A stretch of 45,143 nt of DNA from UBA8437 sp003445035 (GCA_937901285.1 CALCHI010000091.1:1-45143), one strand, 5' to 3'. Numbered from the stretch's first letter, positions 16,043 through 25,271 are shown. Translations and numbers: made by a program. The notes: generated by a model from the letters alone, not told the origin.

Positions 16043-17500
16043 TCAGTTGCGGGATCGCCAGTCGGCCGACGGGGTGAACCGCTCAACATCCAGCTCGAAG
16101 CCAACTCCCAGCGGAGCTCGCCGGAGGCTGGCCAGTGACACCCGGCCGTCGCGGACCGTCAGGGTCGGCCATCCGTTGCGGCTGCGGTGATACAGGTCGC
16201 CGTGGGCCTCCAGCACCTGTTCGCCCACCCGCCCGGGAAACGCCGAGAGCCCGGCAAAGTAATGGTGCCCGTTCCGCTCGATGCTCGACACACCCAGAGA
16301 GCTGGCCACCGCCAGGTCCTGGAGCAACGCCACCGGCCCGATGTTGGCCAGGTCCTCGCCACTCATGATGTACTCGGAGGATCCGGCCGTTGCCCGCTGA
16401 CGATTCAACCACCCGACCAGGCAGGCGTTGATCACGCCACGAAAGACCCCCTTGCAGTTCTTGTGGCTGGTGCCGTGGTAACCCAGTTCCAGCGCTCGCA
16501 CCAGGCTGTCGGTCTCGGCATCGGATTCGTCGATGATCATCGGCGGCCGGTCACTCCATCCGGTCAACCCGTCCTCCCCACCCATCACCGTGGGATCCAG
16601 TGCCACGTCCCGATGAAAGGGCTGCTCGACAAAGATCAGATGAGACAGGAAGTCCCTCAGGTCGCCTCGGCCCACCAGGCGTTCCCAGTACCCGCGAAAG
16701 GCGGCCGGGTCACGGAACTGCTCGTTGCCGTCCAGCGTGAACCCGAAACCCTCGACACCGGCCGCTTCGACCACCGCGGCAATATCCCCGAGACGGTCGA
16801 GATCGGCTTCGAGATCGCCGTTGACCTTGATCTTGAGATGACACAGGCCGTAATCGGACAGGCACGCTGCCAGCGACTGGGGCAGGCCGTCGTCCAACCT
16901 CTCATCGCCCGCAATCTCGGCATCGGAGAGCGGGTCGGCCATTCCAACCGTGTGACGAGCGATCACTTCCCCGGCCGGTTCCCGTGGCAACAGTTCGGCA
17001 ACCGAACACCCCTCGAGCCGGCTGTCGCATTCGCCGAGCCGGATCCCCAGACCCCCGCTCCGCAGCAACTCGAACCAGTTCGTCTCCCGAGCCCGGGCCA
17101 CCGCTTCGAGCACCGCGCGTTCCACCAGTGTCATGCCGAAGTTGACCAGCAGCGGCGGCCACTGCTGCTGGTGGCCCCAGTCATCCTGGCGATCGTAGAG
17201 TTCTCGCCACAGGTCAAATGGCGTCTCGGCCCGACAGCCCTTGGCCAACCCGACGGCCACTTCGATCGTCGTCAGCATCTGGTCCACCTCGGTCTCCAGC
17301 GGCGTCTCGGGGACCTTGGTGAACCACTTGGGCGGCAGGTGATCGGCAGCGATGCCGGTGGCGGGCCGACCGTCAACCAGCACGTGAACGCGGACAAAGG
17401 CGTGGGGAGCCTCGGTCATCGTCGCGATGCCATAACGAAATGGCAGCCGGGTCTTCAGGTCGACCAGGTGAATGTCGCCGCCAAGCACCTCGATGGTCAT
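16043..17500 (-). CDS. Enolase-superfamily (mandelate racemase/muconate lactonising-like) enzyme
   Basis: The 485-residue product has the superfamily's alpha/beta-barrel signature: lysine pair LKIKV (about 223 and 225), metal ligands in TLDGNEQF (Asp257), FVEQPF (Glu292) and IIDESDAE (324-326), and a further Lys in SHKNCKG (347-350). Enzymes of this type abstract a proton next to a carboxylate, as in sugar-acid dehydratases and racemases. It is longer than the usual 350-450 residues, with an extended capping region before residue 200. The ATG at 17500 has GAGGAG upstream, overlapping the stop of the preceding FAD gene, so the operon is tightly packed. A sugar-acid dehydratase role is my inference from context. 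Confidence 0.82.
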   Translation of the reverse strand: MTIEVLGGDIHLVDLKTRLPFRYGIATMTEAPHAFVRVHVLVDGRPATGIAADHLPPKWFTKVPETPLETEVDQMLTTIEVAVGLAKGCRAETPFDLWRELYDRQDDWGHQQQWPPLLVNFGMTLVERAVLEAVARARETNWFELLRSGGLGIRLGECDSRLEGCSVAELLPREPAGEVIARHTVGMADPLSDAEIAGDERLDDGLPQSLAACLSDYGLCHLKIKVNGDLEADLDRLGDIAAVVEAAGVEGFGFTLDGNEQFRDPAAFRGYWERLVGRGDLRDFLSHLIFVEQPFHRDVALDPTVMGGEDGLTGWSDRPPMIIDESDAETDSLVRALELGYHGTSHKNCKGVFRGVINACLVGWLNRQRATAGSSEYIMSGEDLANIGPVALLQDLAVASSLGVSSIERNGHHYFAGLSAFPGRVGEQVLEAHGDLYHRSRNGWPTLTVRDGRVSLASLRRAPLGVGFELDVERFTPSADWRSRN

Positions 17501-17513
17501 CGCCGGTCACTCC

Positions 17514-19100
17514 TCATCTCACCGCAGGACTCCACCACGGCGTCGCTCCCAGGTCCGCCATGACAACTCCCGCGGCATTGTAGCCGCACAGGCCCGTGAT
17601 GTTGCCGCCCGGATGACACGACCCGCCACACAGGTACAGCCCCTCGACTCCGGACCGGTAGTGCCCGGCCCCGGGGAACGGCCGGTGGAAGCCCACCTGA
17701 TCATTGGCAAACGCACCCACCAGCAGATCCCCCTCTCGCATGTTCGGCAGGCTGCGAACGGTGTCTCGCGGTGTGCGAACAAACCAGTCGATCACCGAGT
17801 CGGCAAGATTGGGGGCGGCGGAGGTCCACTCCTTGAGCATCAACTGGCCGTGGTCCCGCCCCACGCGGTCCCAACCATCCGGGTCGCCTCCCAGACGATA
17901 TGGCAGCTTCTCCCACATGAAGGCGGTGTGATGCCCCGGCGGAGCCTGAGTGGAGTCGAAGCGTGTCGGCACCGCTCCCCACATCACCGTCGACGGCATC
18001 GCCCCCCGCTGGTGCGCACTGAGGATCTCGTCAAACTGGCCATCGTGACCCAAGCCCAGGATAGTCATGAAGGCCTGCTCCAGGTCCGAGTCGTCCGTGG
18101 CAGCCTGATACGACGGGGGCTCCGAGAGAGCCACGTTCAGGGCGAACAGCGGAGCCAGCAGGTTGTACTCGAACCGCTCGGCGCGGTCCCGTATCGCAGC
18201 GTCCACGTGATCGGCATCGGTCAACTCCAGCAGCGTTTGCTGCGGATTGAGTCCCGAGACAACAAAATCAACCCCCTCGATCCGCCGGCCATCGGCCAGG
18301 GCGAGTCCCGTGGCGCGATCCCGCTCGACCAGGATCCCGTCGATCTCGACACCGCACAGCACCTCTCCCCCGTGTTCGACGATGTCGGCAACCAAAGCCT
18401 CGGCCAGCCGCGCCGAACCACCGACGCACATCTGGGCCTTATGACGGCCGGCCAACAGAGCAGGAATCGAGTGTCCGAATCCCGGCAACCGCAAGTCGAC
18501 CTCTCGGAGTCCGTTGAAGAACAACAACCCGGCCCGGACCGTCGGATCCTCGAATTCGCTGCGGACAAACTCCAGGGGGGAACTGGCCGAGACCTCCATC
18601 AACAGCCGGCCCTCGGCAGTCCGTTCCAATCGCTCGCGACGAAGTTCCGGTGGCAGCGGTGGGGAACTGGCCTCCGGCACCAGCAGCCCGTCGACAATCG
18701 GCTCGAACCGCTCGATCCAGGCGGCCAGCACTTTCGCGTCGCGGGACGAAATGGCGGCCACCGATTCGAGTGTCCGGTCGAGATCCCTCCACCACTTCAA
18801 CACTCGCCCGTCGGGGCAGATCATCGCCACGTTGAGTTCCGGCTCGATGTAGCTGGCCCCGTGACGTTCCAGTTCCAGATCGACATACCACGGCATCGCC
18901 GTGATCGCCCGATGGAAGAACGAGTGCGTGTTGTGCAGGAAACCCGGGTGCCGAGGATTTTCGACCGTCGCCAACCCCCCGCCAGGGGTCTCGGCCCGGT
19001 CGACCGACAACACGCGGAGACCGGCACGGCAGAGATAGGCCTGCAAGACCAGTGCGTTGTGGCCGGTGCCCAGCACGATGCCGTCCAGGCGACCGGTCAT
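17514..19100 (-). CDS. FAD-dependent oxidoreductase, phytoene desaturase/PYROXD2-like
   Basis: The 528-residue product starts with a dinucleotide-binding fold, IVLGTGHNALVLQAYLCRAG, followed by VDRAETPGGG, and ends with the matching FAD motif LYLCGGSCHPGGNITGLCGYNAA. This is the layout of CrtI-type amine oxidase-fold desaturases and of PYROXD2-like proteins. Its substrate cannot be read. The start overlaps the stop of the upstream M14-like/GH105-like gene by ATGA, and the enolase gene follows after 13 bp, so it is an integral part of this operon. It is over 15 kb from hpnCD and longer than HpnE, so I do not assign it to squalene synthesis. Confidence 0.83.
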   Translation of the reverse strand: MTGRLDGIVLGTGHNALVLQAYLCRAGLRVLSVDRAETPGGGLATVENPRHPGFLHNTHSFFHRAITAMPWYVDLELERHGASYIEPELNVAMICPDGRVLKWWRDLDRTLESVAAISSRDAKVLAAWIERFEPIVDGLLVPEASSPPLPPELRRERLERTAEGRLLMEVSASSPLEFVRSEFEDPTVRAGLLFFNGLREVDLRLPGFGHSIPALLAGRHKAQMCVGGSARLAEALVADIVEHGGEVLCGVEIDGILVERDRATGLALADGRRIEGVDFVVSGLNPQQTLLELTDADHVDAAIRDRAERFEYNLLAPLFALNVALSEPPSYQAATDDSDLEQAFMTILGLGHDGQFDEILSAHQRGAMPSTVMWGAVPTRFDSTQAPPGHHTAFMWEKLPYRLGGDPDGWDRVGRDHGQLMLKEWTSAAPNLADSVIDWFVRTPRDTVRSLPNMREGDLLVGAFANDQVGFHRPFPGAGHYRSGVEGLYLCGGSCHPGGNITGLCGYNAAGVVMADLGATPWWSPAVR

Positions 19101-20863
19101 CGCGTCTTCTGGTCACGCTGCCACGCGGCCATCTCGGTTGTCACCAGTAACGCCATCGCGCCACCACGGTCATCGAGCCCGAGGATCGCGGGGCGATCCA
19201 GGTAAGCTCGCAGGTCCTTCTGCTTGCCTGTCCCGGTGCAGACATCCACCAGGGTCGCGTCGGCGGCTATCCGCGACTTGATGGCCGGCCACGCCCGATC
19301 CACAACCGGACCAAATCTCTTTCTGTCCAACCACCCGCGACGGATCCCACGGATGATCGAATAGGTGATCATGCAGGTGCTGGTGAATTCCCTGTAGCTG
19401 CCCGGATGATTGACGACCTGGTGCCACGTGCCGGTGAGATCCTGGTGCTTGACCAGGGCGGCCAGGTGGGCCCTGTGAGCGGCCAGGATCGGCTTGCGTT
19501 CAGGAGCGGACTCCTTCAGGTGACTCAGACACCAGGCCAGCCCCAGGGCCGGGAACCCATTGCCACGGCCCCAGGGTGCGGGGTCCAGGGGGGAATGGGC
19601 GTGAAGACCATCGGAACGCAGATTGGTCTTGAGCATGAACGTCATGTGACGCAGGGCCATCCGCGTGTACTGACGATTCCCCGTCAACGCGCCGGTTTCG
19701 ACCAGGATCGGACAGGCCATGAACACCGAATCGCTCATCTCGACATGCCCGGGCATCGCCTCCCGCAACTGCCCCCGCTTGTCGAAGGCCAGGTCGGCGG
19801 CGTTCTTGGCGAGCTTCCTGTAGATCGGCTTGCCGGTGACCCGGGCCAGTTCTGAAAAAATGAGGTGGCCGGAGTGATTGCTCCCGAAGATCCGGCCCGG
19901 TGGCACTGTCGGCTTCTTGCCCTCGACATAGGGCCTCACGATCCGCTCGACGTCGGCCAGGTGAGAAGGGTCGTCGATGAGCTTCCCGAGACGAATCCGG
20001 CCGACCAGGGCCAGGGCCGGGATGTAGGCGACCGTGCCCAGTTGATGGCCATACCGCTTGGCCAGTTGACCGGCAATCTGGATCGGGGTGCGGTCCAGGC
20101 GTTTCTGGAGCTCACGTCGGGCTGGAGACGGACCCACGAAACCCGACCCGAGAATTTTGGCCAGGCGGGCAGGCACCTGTCCCGGATCGCCACGCAACCG
20201 CAGCGCCGGAACCGGCCCCGTGCCACAGGGACTGTGCCGGGGCAAGGCGGCGGCGAGGCCGTCGCCGGGCTTCAGGTCCGGCCCGAGTTGGAGCAGGGGC
20301 TTCATTGCAACCAGCCCGGTCCTCGGGACCGACAACGACGGGCGACCGTCAACGATCTCGATGACCAGGTCAGGAGCCGAGATGCCGATCCACCGCCAGA
20401 GGTAATGCGCCTCGGGATTCTTCGGATCCCCGTAGGCGGTCCCTTCCGGCGGAAAGACTTTCGAGGGAGTGCCGCCGGAGAGGTTGCGGTCACCCCGTCC
20501 CGCAGACCAGCCGTCCGGATTGACCACCGGCACGGCCGACAACAGGAACCTCTTCCGGAACCCGGCAGCCTCCCGGGACTTGTAGAACCACTCGAGCGTC
20601 GATCCCACCGACACCTCCGGGTTGGACGCCCCGCCAAAATTGACCAGCAGCACTCGGGTCTTGGTCGACCCCAGCACCAGGTCCTCGTCGGTCACCAGCG
20701 CCGGGATCGACGTCCCCTTCCGGGTCACTCCAATGTCGAGCCGCTTCAACGGCCCCACACGCATCCCCTCGACCAGTTTCCCGATCTTCGTATTCGCTTC
20801 CCCGGCCCACACCAACGATGGCACAAGCAGGACCAATCCGATCCAGGTGATCGACCGCTTCAT
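19097..20863 (-). CDS. Secreted fusion: zinc-site-less M14 carboxypeptidase-like domain plus GH105/GH88-like hydrolase domain
   Basis: The 588-residue product begins with a signal peptide (about 1-20). Residues about 45-180 match the M14 peptidase pattern (VLLVNFGGASNPE, VPVVNPDGW, SKVFPPEG, APDLVIEIVDG), but the HxxE histidine is replaced (SNPE) and the later zinc His is missing, so it should not be a working peptidase. Residues about 320-588 look like a GH105-type (alpha/alpha)6 hydrolase: MSDSVFMACPILVETG with the catalytic-Asp position, then DGLHAHSPLDPAPWGRGNGFPALGLAW. Such enzymes release unsaturated sugars from pectin-like oligosaccharides. The ATG at 20863 has AGAGAGGGG upstream. It lies 22 bp after the isomerase-like gene and overlaps the FAD gene. 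Confidence 0.75.
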   Translation of the reverse strand: MKRSITWIGLVLLVPSLVWAGEANTKIGKLVEGMRVGPLKRLDIGVTRKGTSIPALVTDEDLVLGSTKTRVLLVNFGGASNPEVSVGSTLEWFYKSREAAGFRKRFLLSAVPVVNPDGWSAGRGDRNLSGGTPSKVFPPEGTAYGDPKNPEAHYLWRWIGISAPDLVIEIVDGRPSLSVPRTGLVAMKPLLQLGPDLKPGDGLAAALPRHSPCGTGPVPALRLRGDPGQVPARLAKILGSGFVGPSPARRELQKRLDRTPIQIAGQLAKRYGHQLGTVAYIPALALVGRIRLGKLIDDPSHLADVERIVRPYVEGKKPTVPPGRIFGSNHSGHLIFSELARVTGKPIYRKLAKNAADLAFDKRGQLREAMPGHVEMSDSVFMACPILVETGALTGNRQYTRMALRHMTFMLKTNLRSDGLHAHSPLDPAPWGRGNGFPALGLAWCLSHLKESAPERKPILAAHRAHLAALVKHQDLTGTWHQVVNHPGSYREFTSTCMITYSIIRGIRRGWLDRKRFGPVVDRAWPAIKSRIAADATLVDVCTGTGKQKDLRAYLDRPAILGLDDRGGAMALLVTTEMAAWQRDQKTR

Positions 20864-20885
20864 CACACACCCCTCTCTGGTCTCT

Positions 20886-21746
20886 TTATTCCCGGCCCTG
20901 GGTGTCCAGGCCCATCTCCAGTCCCAGCCGCTGCAGGTACACCCGGCTGCCCTCCAGAAACTCCCACACGTCCCGGCTCGGAGCCACTTCGAACAACACC
21001 GGCCCGTCAAAACCCGCTCCATCGCCCATCGCACCCATGGCCTCGATCACCCCGGCCCAGTCGACCTCACCGTCGGCCACCGCAGGCCACGGCTGACCGT
21101 TCCGGCGTTGTTTGACGTGGACCATCGATACGGTTTCGGGATCGAGTTCGGCTGTGACTTTCACCGGATCGGGATGCCCCGGAGCCATCAGCAGGTTGCA
21201 GGGATCAAAACAGATCTTCAACCACTGTCCGTCCTCGCCCGCATTGTCCCTGGCCCGAGCAAAGACCTCGCTGAACCACTCCCAGTTCTCGCGAGCGTGC
21301 TCGATCGACAACATGCCGCCCACGTCGCGGACACGCTCGAACAACCGACCGACCGTCGCGGCCGCATCGGCGGTGTCGACACGCGAGTGGTCGGTGGTGA
21401 GATCGACCAGCCGCAGGTGGGGAGGACCACCGTGGGCCAACCTCCCGATCGACGTCCGTCCCGCCGAGAACACGACATCGTCGCCGGTGGTCGCGGGATC
21501 GAAGCAGGGGTAACCCAATGCCAGGTCCCAACACACACCCGGGCAGGACTCCGCCAGCGCTTCCAGGTTGTCCGGATCGGGAACCAGTTCGCCTGAACTC
21601 TCGCCGTCACCCAGGCAACCCTGACGGAGTTCGATCACCGAGAAGCCGCAGGCGGTGGCCCGGCCAATCAGCCCGGACAACGACTCACCCGCATCGAGTT
21701 GACTCTTGAAGCAGTTGCTGACGATTCCGGCCCGCATGCCCGCCAT
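20886..21746 (-). CDS. Sugar phosphate isomerase/epimerase-like TIM-barrel protein
   Basis: The 286-residue product fits the xylose isomerase-like superfamily: GFSVIELRQG near the start, then a metal-site set in LSIEHARENW (Glu), ICFDPCNLL (Asp), VSMVHVKQRR (His) and PVLFEVAPS (Glu). These enzymes isomerise or epimerise keto sugars and related polyols. It has no signal peptide and is the first gene of the six-gene operon ending with the KdgF-like cupin. Two starts four codons apart are possible (21746 and 21737); the first has no good Shine-Dalgarno, the second has GGCGGG directly upstream. It is divergent from the helicase gene across 130 bp, which should hold the operon promoter, although I cannot pick one with confidence. 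Confidence 0.8.
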   Translation of the reverse strand: MAGMRAGIVSNCFKSQLDAGESLSGLIGRATACGFSVIELRQGCLGDGESSGELVPDPDNLEALAESCPGVCWDLALGYPCFDPATTGDDVVFSAGRTSIGRLAHGGPPHLRLVDLTTDHSRVDTADAAATVGRLFERVRDVGGMLSIEHARENWEWFSEVFARARDNAGEDGQWLKICFDPCNLLMAPGHPDPVKVTAELDPETVSMVHVKQRRNGQPWPAVADGEVDWAGVIEAMGAMGDGAGFDGPVLFEVAPSRDVWEFLEGSRVYLQRLGLEMGLDTQGRE

Positions 21747-21876
21747 GGTAACGCCCGATCGGCACCGCGACCAATCCTCCCCCGATGCAACGGGCCTTCC
21801 GCTGGCTGTCCGCTTGCGGCATGATGGTCCGGCCCATCGAGCAGCAGGAAACCGGCAGAAGAAGACCGGGTCGGGA

Positions 21877-23949
21877 ATGAACCAGAAGTCGACGTCGATC
21901 GAAACGGTGCTGGACGCGTTGAATCCGCCGCAACGGGAGGCCGCCTGCCACGGTCCCTCTCCGTTGCTGATCGTCGCCGGAGCCGGAACGGGCAAGACGA
22001 CCACGCTGGCCCACCGCGTGGCCTGGTTGATCCACGAAGGGACCGACCCGTCGAGGATCCTGTTGCTGACATTCACCCGCCGGGCGTCGGCCGAAATGCT
22101 ACGGCGGGTCGAAGCCATCCTGCGACAACTCGAGAGTGGCCCCGGCGGGACCGCCCAGGGATCCACACGGGTCTGGGGCGGCACGTTTCACTCGATCGCC
22201 ACCCGTCTGCTGAGACGTTTCGGACGGATGATCGAACTGCCATCCGAGTTCTCGATACTCGACCGGGGCGACTCCGAAGACCTGATGGCCTCGTTGAGGA
22301 ATGAACTGGGGCTGGGCGAGACGGGTCGACGGTTTCCCAAGAAGGGGACCTGTGCGGCCATCTACAGCCGGGTCGTTAACACGCAAACGAGCTTGCGAGA
22401 GGTTCTCGAAAACAGCTTCCCCTGGTGTGCCGAGGATCTCGACGGGCTGGGCGAACTGTTCGCCGCGTACGTGGATCGCAAGGAGATTCAACACTGCCTG
22501 GACTTCGACGACCTGCTGGTCTTCTGGGAAGCCCTGCTGGACGACCCCGGTGCCGGACCGGCGGTGCGAAAATTGTTCGACTGCGTGCTGGTCGACGAAT
22601 ACCAGGACACCAACCGGCTGCAAAGCCGCCTGCTGAAGGGACTCTGCCCCGACGGCGTGGGACTGACGGCCGTCGGAGACGACGCCCAGTCAATTTATTC
22701 ATTCCGGGCCGCCACCATCCGCAACATCCTCGATTTCCCTGACGAGCATCCCGGCACCACCGTCGTGCCGCTCGAGCAGAACTACCGCAGCACCCAGCCG
22801 ATTCTCGAGGCCACCAACCTCGTGATTGCCCAGGCCAGTCAGCGACACACCAAGACGCTGTGGTCGGACCGGACCACCGGCGAACGGCCGATGCTGGTCG
22901 ACTGCACCGACGAGGACGAACAGAGTGATTTCGTGGTTGAGGAGGTACTGGCCAGACGGGAAGAAGGGGTGCCGCTGAAGGACCAGGCTGTGCTCTTCCG
23001 TGCCTCGCACCACAGCCTGGCGCTGGAGGTCGAACTGGCCCAGAGAAACGTGCCGTTCCACAAGTACGGTGGGCTGAGATTCCTCGAGACGGCCCACATC
23101 AAGGATCTGCTGGCTTTCCTGAAACTCGTCGACAATCCCCGGGACGGTGTGGCCGCCACCCGGATGCTGCTGTTGCTGCCAGGGATCGGACCGGTTCGGG
23201 CCGGAAGGATGGTCGAGGCACTCCTGGAAACCGGCGGCCAACTCTCGGCCTGGAACGACATCAAGCCGCCTCCGCCCTGCGCGGAGATCTGGCCGAGCCT
23301 GATGACGCTGCTGAAGCGGCTGGCCGGTGACGACCGAGCCGAACAGAACGTCTCGGCCGAACTGCACCAGGTCCGGCAGTTCTACACGCCGCTGCTCGAA
23401 ACCCGGTACGACCACGCCGCCGCACGCCTCCGTGACCTCGAACAACTCGAGCAACTCGCCACCCGGTACAACGACCGCAGCCGATTCCTGGCCGAAATCA
23501 CGCTCGACCCTCCCTCCTCCACTCAGGATTTCGCCGGCGAGCCGATTCTCGACGACGACTTCCTGGTTCTCTCGACGATCCATTCGGCCAAGGGGCTCGA
23601 ATGGGACAGCGTGTTCGTGATCCATGCCGCCGACGGCAACATCCCCTCCGACATGGCGACCGGGGACGCCGAGGAGATCGAGGAGGAGCGGCGGCTGCTG
23701 TACGTGGCCATGACCCGAGCGAAGAACCGCCTGTTTGTCTGCTACCCACAGAGGTATTACTTCCGGGGCCGTCGCCGCAGCGACGCTCACGGGTTCTCCC
23801 AACTCAGTCGCTTCCTCACCGATGACGTGCTGGGGTGCTGCCAGCGACGGGCGGCACGGACGTTGGAGAGCGAGGGGGCCGACGACGACAGTTTCACAGC
23901 CGAGGTGACGGCCGCCGAGATCCGGCGTAGAATCAAGGACCTCTGGTAG
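21877..23949 (+). CDS. UvrD/PcrA-type ATP-dependent DNA helicase
   Basis: The 690-residue product carries all SF1A helicase motifs: Q-motif region LNPPQREA (15-22), Walker A GAGTGKTTT (35-43), VDEYQDT (II), VGDDAQSIYSFRAA (III), LEQNYRST (IV), STIHSAKGLEWDSVFV (V) and LLYVAMTRAKN (VI). It is a 3'-5' DNA translocase of the UvrD/PcrA/Rep type, acting in excision repair, mismatch repair or replication restart. It is somewhat short for UvrD (about 720 residues) and ends with a poorly conserved tail. The ATG at 21877 places the Q-motif normally; the open frame to 21706 overlaps the divergent isomerase gene. No N-terminal or C-terminal nuclease domain is present. Confidence 0.95.
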   Translation: MNQKSTSIETVLDALNPPQREAACHGPSPLLIVAGAGTGKTTTLAHRVAWLIHEGTDPSRILLLTFTRRASAEMLRRVEAILRQLESGPGGTAQGSTRVWGGTFHSIATRLLRRFGRMIELPSEFSILDRGDSEDLMASLRNELGLGETGRRFPKKGTCAAIYSRVVNTQTSLREVLENSFPWCAEDLDGLGELFAAYVDRKEIQHCLDFDDLLVFWEALLDDPGAGPAVRKLFDCVLVDEYQDTNRLQSRLLKGLCPDGVGLTAVGDDAQSIYSFRAATIRNILDFPDEHPGTTVVPLEQNYRSTQPILEATNLVIAQASQRHTKTLWSDRTTGERPMLVDCTDEDEQSDFVVEEVLARREEGVPLKDQAVLFRASHHSLALEVELAQRNVPFHKYGGLRFLETAHIKDLLAFLKLVDNPRDGVAATRMLLLLPGIGPVRAGRMVEALLETGGQLSAWNDIKPPPPCAEIWPSLMTLLKRLAGDDRAEQNVSAELHQVRQFYTPLLETRYDHAAARLRDLEQLEQLATRYNDRSRFLAEITLDPPSSTQDFAGEPILDDDFLVLSTIHSAKGLEWDSVFVIHAADGNIPSDMATGDAEEIEEERRLLYVAMTRAKNRLFVCYPQRYYFRGRRRSDAHGFSQLSRFLTDDVLGCCQRRAARTLESEGADDDSFTAEVTAAEIRRRIKDLW

Positions 23950-23979
23950 CCCGCTCGCCTGTTCCCATCACACGTCGCC

Positions 23980-25200
23980 GTGATCACCAGTTTCTTCCAT
24001 TCCCCACTGGCCCGCAGTTGTCGATCCCTATTGGCGATGGGCCTGCTGGTGGCGCTGCTGGGAGGCCCGAGACTCGAGGCCGCCGGTGTCGCGACACACC
24101 GCTCCAAGAACTTCCTCCTGCACACCGACGACGATCCTGACCGCGCCAAGAAACTGCTCGAACAACTCGAACGCATGCTCGGAATCGTCTCGGCGTACTG
24201 GCGTCGGCCCAATCGTCACGTGATCGAGTGCTGCGTGGTCAAGGACCTGGAGAACTGGCCCGGTGGGAGACTTCCCCCGCTGGCGCTGAAGAAAATCCGC
24301 TCCGGCAGCGGCGTGACGATCACTGTCAAGCGAATGCAGGGCAACGCGTTCGTCGCCAAGAGCGTCGTGTACGCGGTGGCCAACACCGCGACCACCCAGC
24401 ACGAAGCCGTTCACGCCTACTGCCACCAGATGTTCGGATCATCAGGGCCGGTCTGGTACAGCGAGGGGATGGCCGAGATGGGACGGTACTGGGCCAACAA
24501 GGGCGACCGCAGCGTGCGGGCCGACCGCGGCCCCATCCGTTACCTGAGGTCGCTCAAGCCCCCGCCCCTGAAAACCCTGACCCGCGGCGGAGAAACCTCC
24601 GACGGGTGGCAACAATACGCACAGCGCTGGGCACTGTGTCACCTGCTGGCCAACAACCCGAATTATGGACAGAGGTTCCGCACGCTGGGTTTTTCGCTGC
24701 TCGGGCAGCGTCCCGGGGCCAGCTACCTGTCATTCTTCGGGACGATGAACCGCGAGATCGAGTTCGAGTACAAGGTCTTCCTGAGAAATCTCGAAAACGG
24801 GTACCGCGTCGACCTGTGCCGCTGGGACTGGAAGTCGCGGTTCCGGCGACATCGAGAGGGACGGGCGGTGAAGGTGATCATCGAAGCCGGACGCGGCTGG
24901 CAGGCCAGCCGGATCGCCGTCCAGGCCGACCGGACCTACAACGTGACCGCCACCGGCCAATGGCAGACGGCCAAAGACGCCGAGCCGGTCGATGCGGACG
25001 GAGATGACCGGGGGATCGGACGGTTGCAGGCGGTCATCTGGAGCGACTACCAGTTGACCCGGGCTGTCGAGGTCGGTGCGAAGGCCACATTCAAACCGGC
25101 CCGGGACGGCAAGCTGTTCTTTCGCTGTAGCGACGGCTGGGGCCGGTTGCACGACAACACCGGCCGCATCACCGCCAGCGTGAAACTCGAGCCCAGGTAA
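23980..25200 (+). CDS. Secreted HExxH metallopeptidase-like protein with C-terminal lectin-like domain
   Basis: The 406-residue product begins with a signal peptide (hydrophobic LLAMGLLVALLGG, about 17-29). The mature part opens ATHRSKNFLLHTDDDPDRAKKLLEQL-like, as in planctomycete DUF1570-type proteins, and contains HEAVH (about 147-151), a HExxH zinc motif, with the possible third ligand in WYSEGMAEMG about 20 residues later (gluzincin spacing). The last 110 residues (from about VKVIIEAGRG) resemble a PA-IL/LecA-like beta-sandwich: YNVTATGQW, DADGDDRGIG, LQAVIW, KLFFRCSDGW, DNTG. A cell-surface peptidase with glycan-binding tail is plausible. The start is GTG at 23980, with an internal ATG at 24037 as the alternative. 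Domain names are by eye. Confidence 0.68.
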   Translation: MITSFFHSPLARSCRSLLAMGLLVALLGGPRLEAAGVATHRSKNFLLHTDDDPDRAKKLLEQLERMLGIVSAYWRRPNRHVIECCVVKDLENWPGGRLPPLALKKIRSGSGVTITVKRMQGNAFVAKSVVYAVANTATTQHEAVHAYCHQMFGSSGPVWYSEGMAEMGRYWANKGDRSVRADRGPIRYLRSLKPPPLKTLTRGGETSDGWQQYAQRWALCHLLANNPNYGQRFRTLGFSLLGQRPGASYLSFFGTMNREIEFEYKVFLRNLENGYRVDLCRWDWKSRFRRHREGRAVKVIIEAGRGWQASRIAVQADRTYNVTATGQWQTAKDAEPVDADGDDRGIGRLQAVIWSDYQLTRAVEVGAKATFKPARDGKLFFRCSDGWGRLHDNTGRITASVKLEPR

Positions 25201-25271
25201 GACAACCGGTCCCGGCCGCACTCCGCGTGACCGTCGCCGCAGCAGGCTCCAGGTTCGGCTGGTGAGTTATT

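Noticed and set aside
16187..17563. 458-codon open frame on the plus strand
   Set aside because: It is antisense to the enolase-superfamily gene, which has intact catalytic motifs. The frame itself has no motif and no ribosome site.
17514..19100. FAD oxidoreductase as the missing HpnE of squalene synthesis
   Set aside because: It lies in another operon over 15 kb away, is longer than HpnE (about 420-450 residues) and resembles the CrtI/PYROXD2 group more.
17472..19205. 577-codon open frame on the plus strand
   Set aside because: It is wholly antisense to the FAD oxidoreductase gene, shows no recognisable motif and is rich in Arg, Pro, Gln and His, as expected from the complement of GC-rich coding DNA.
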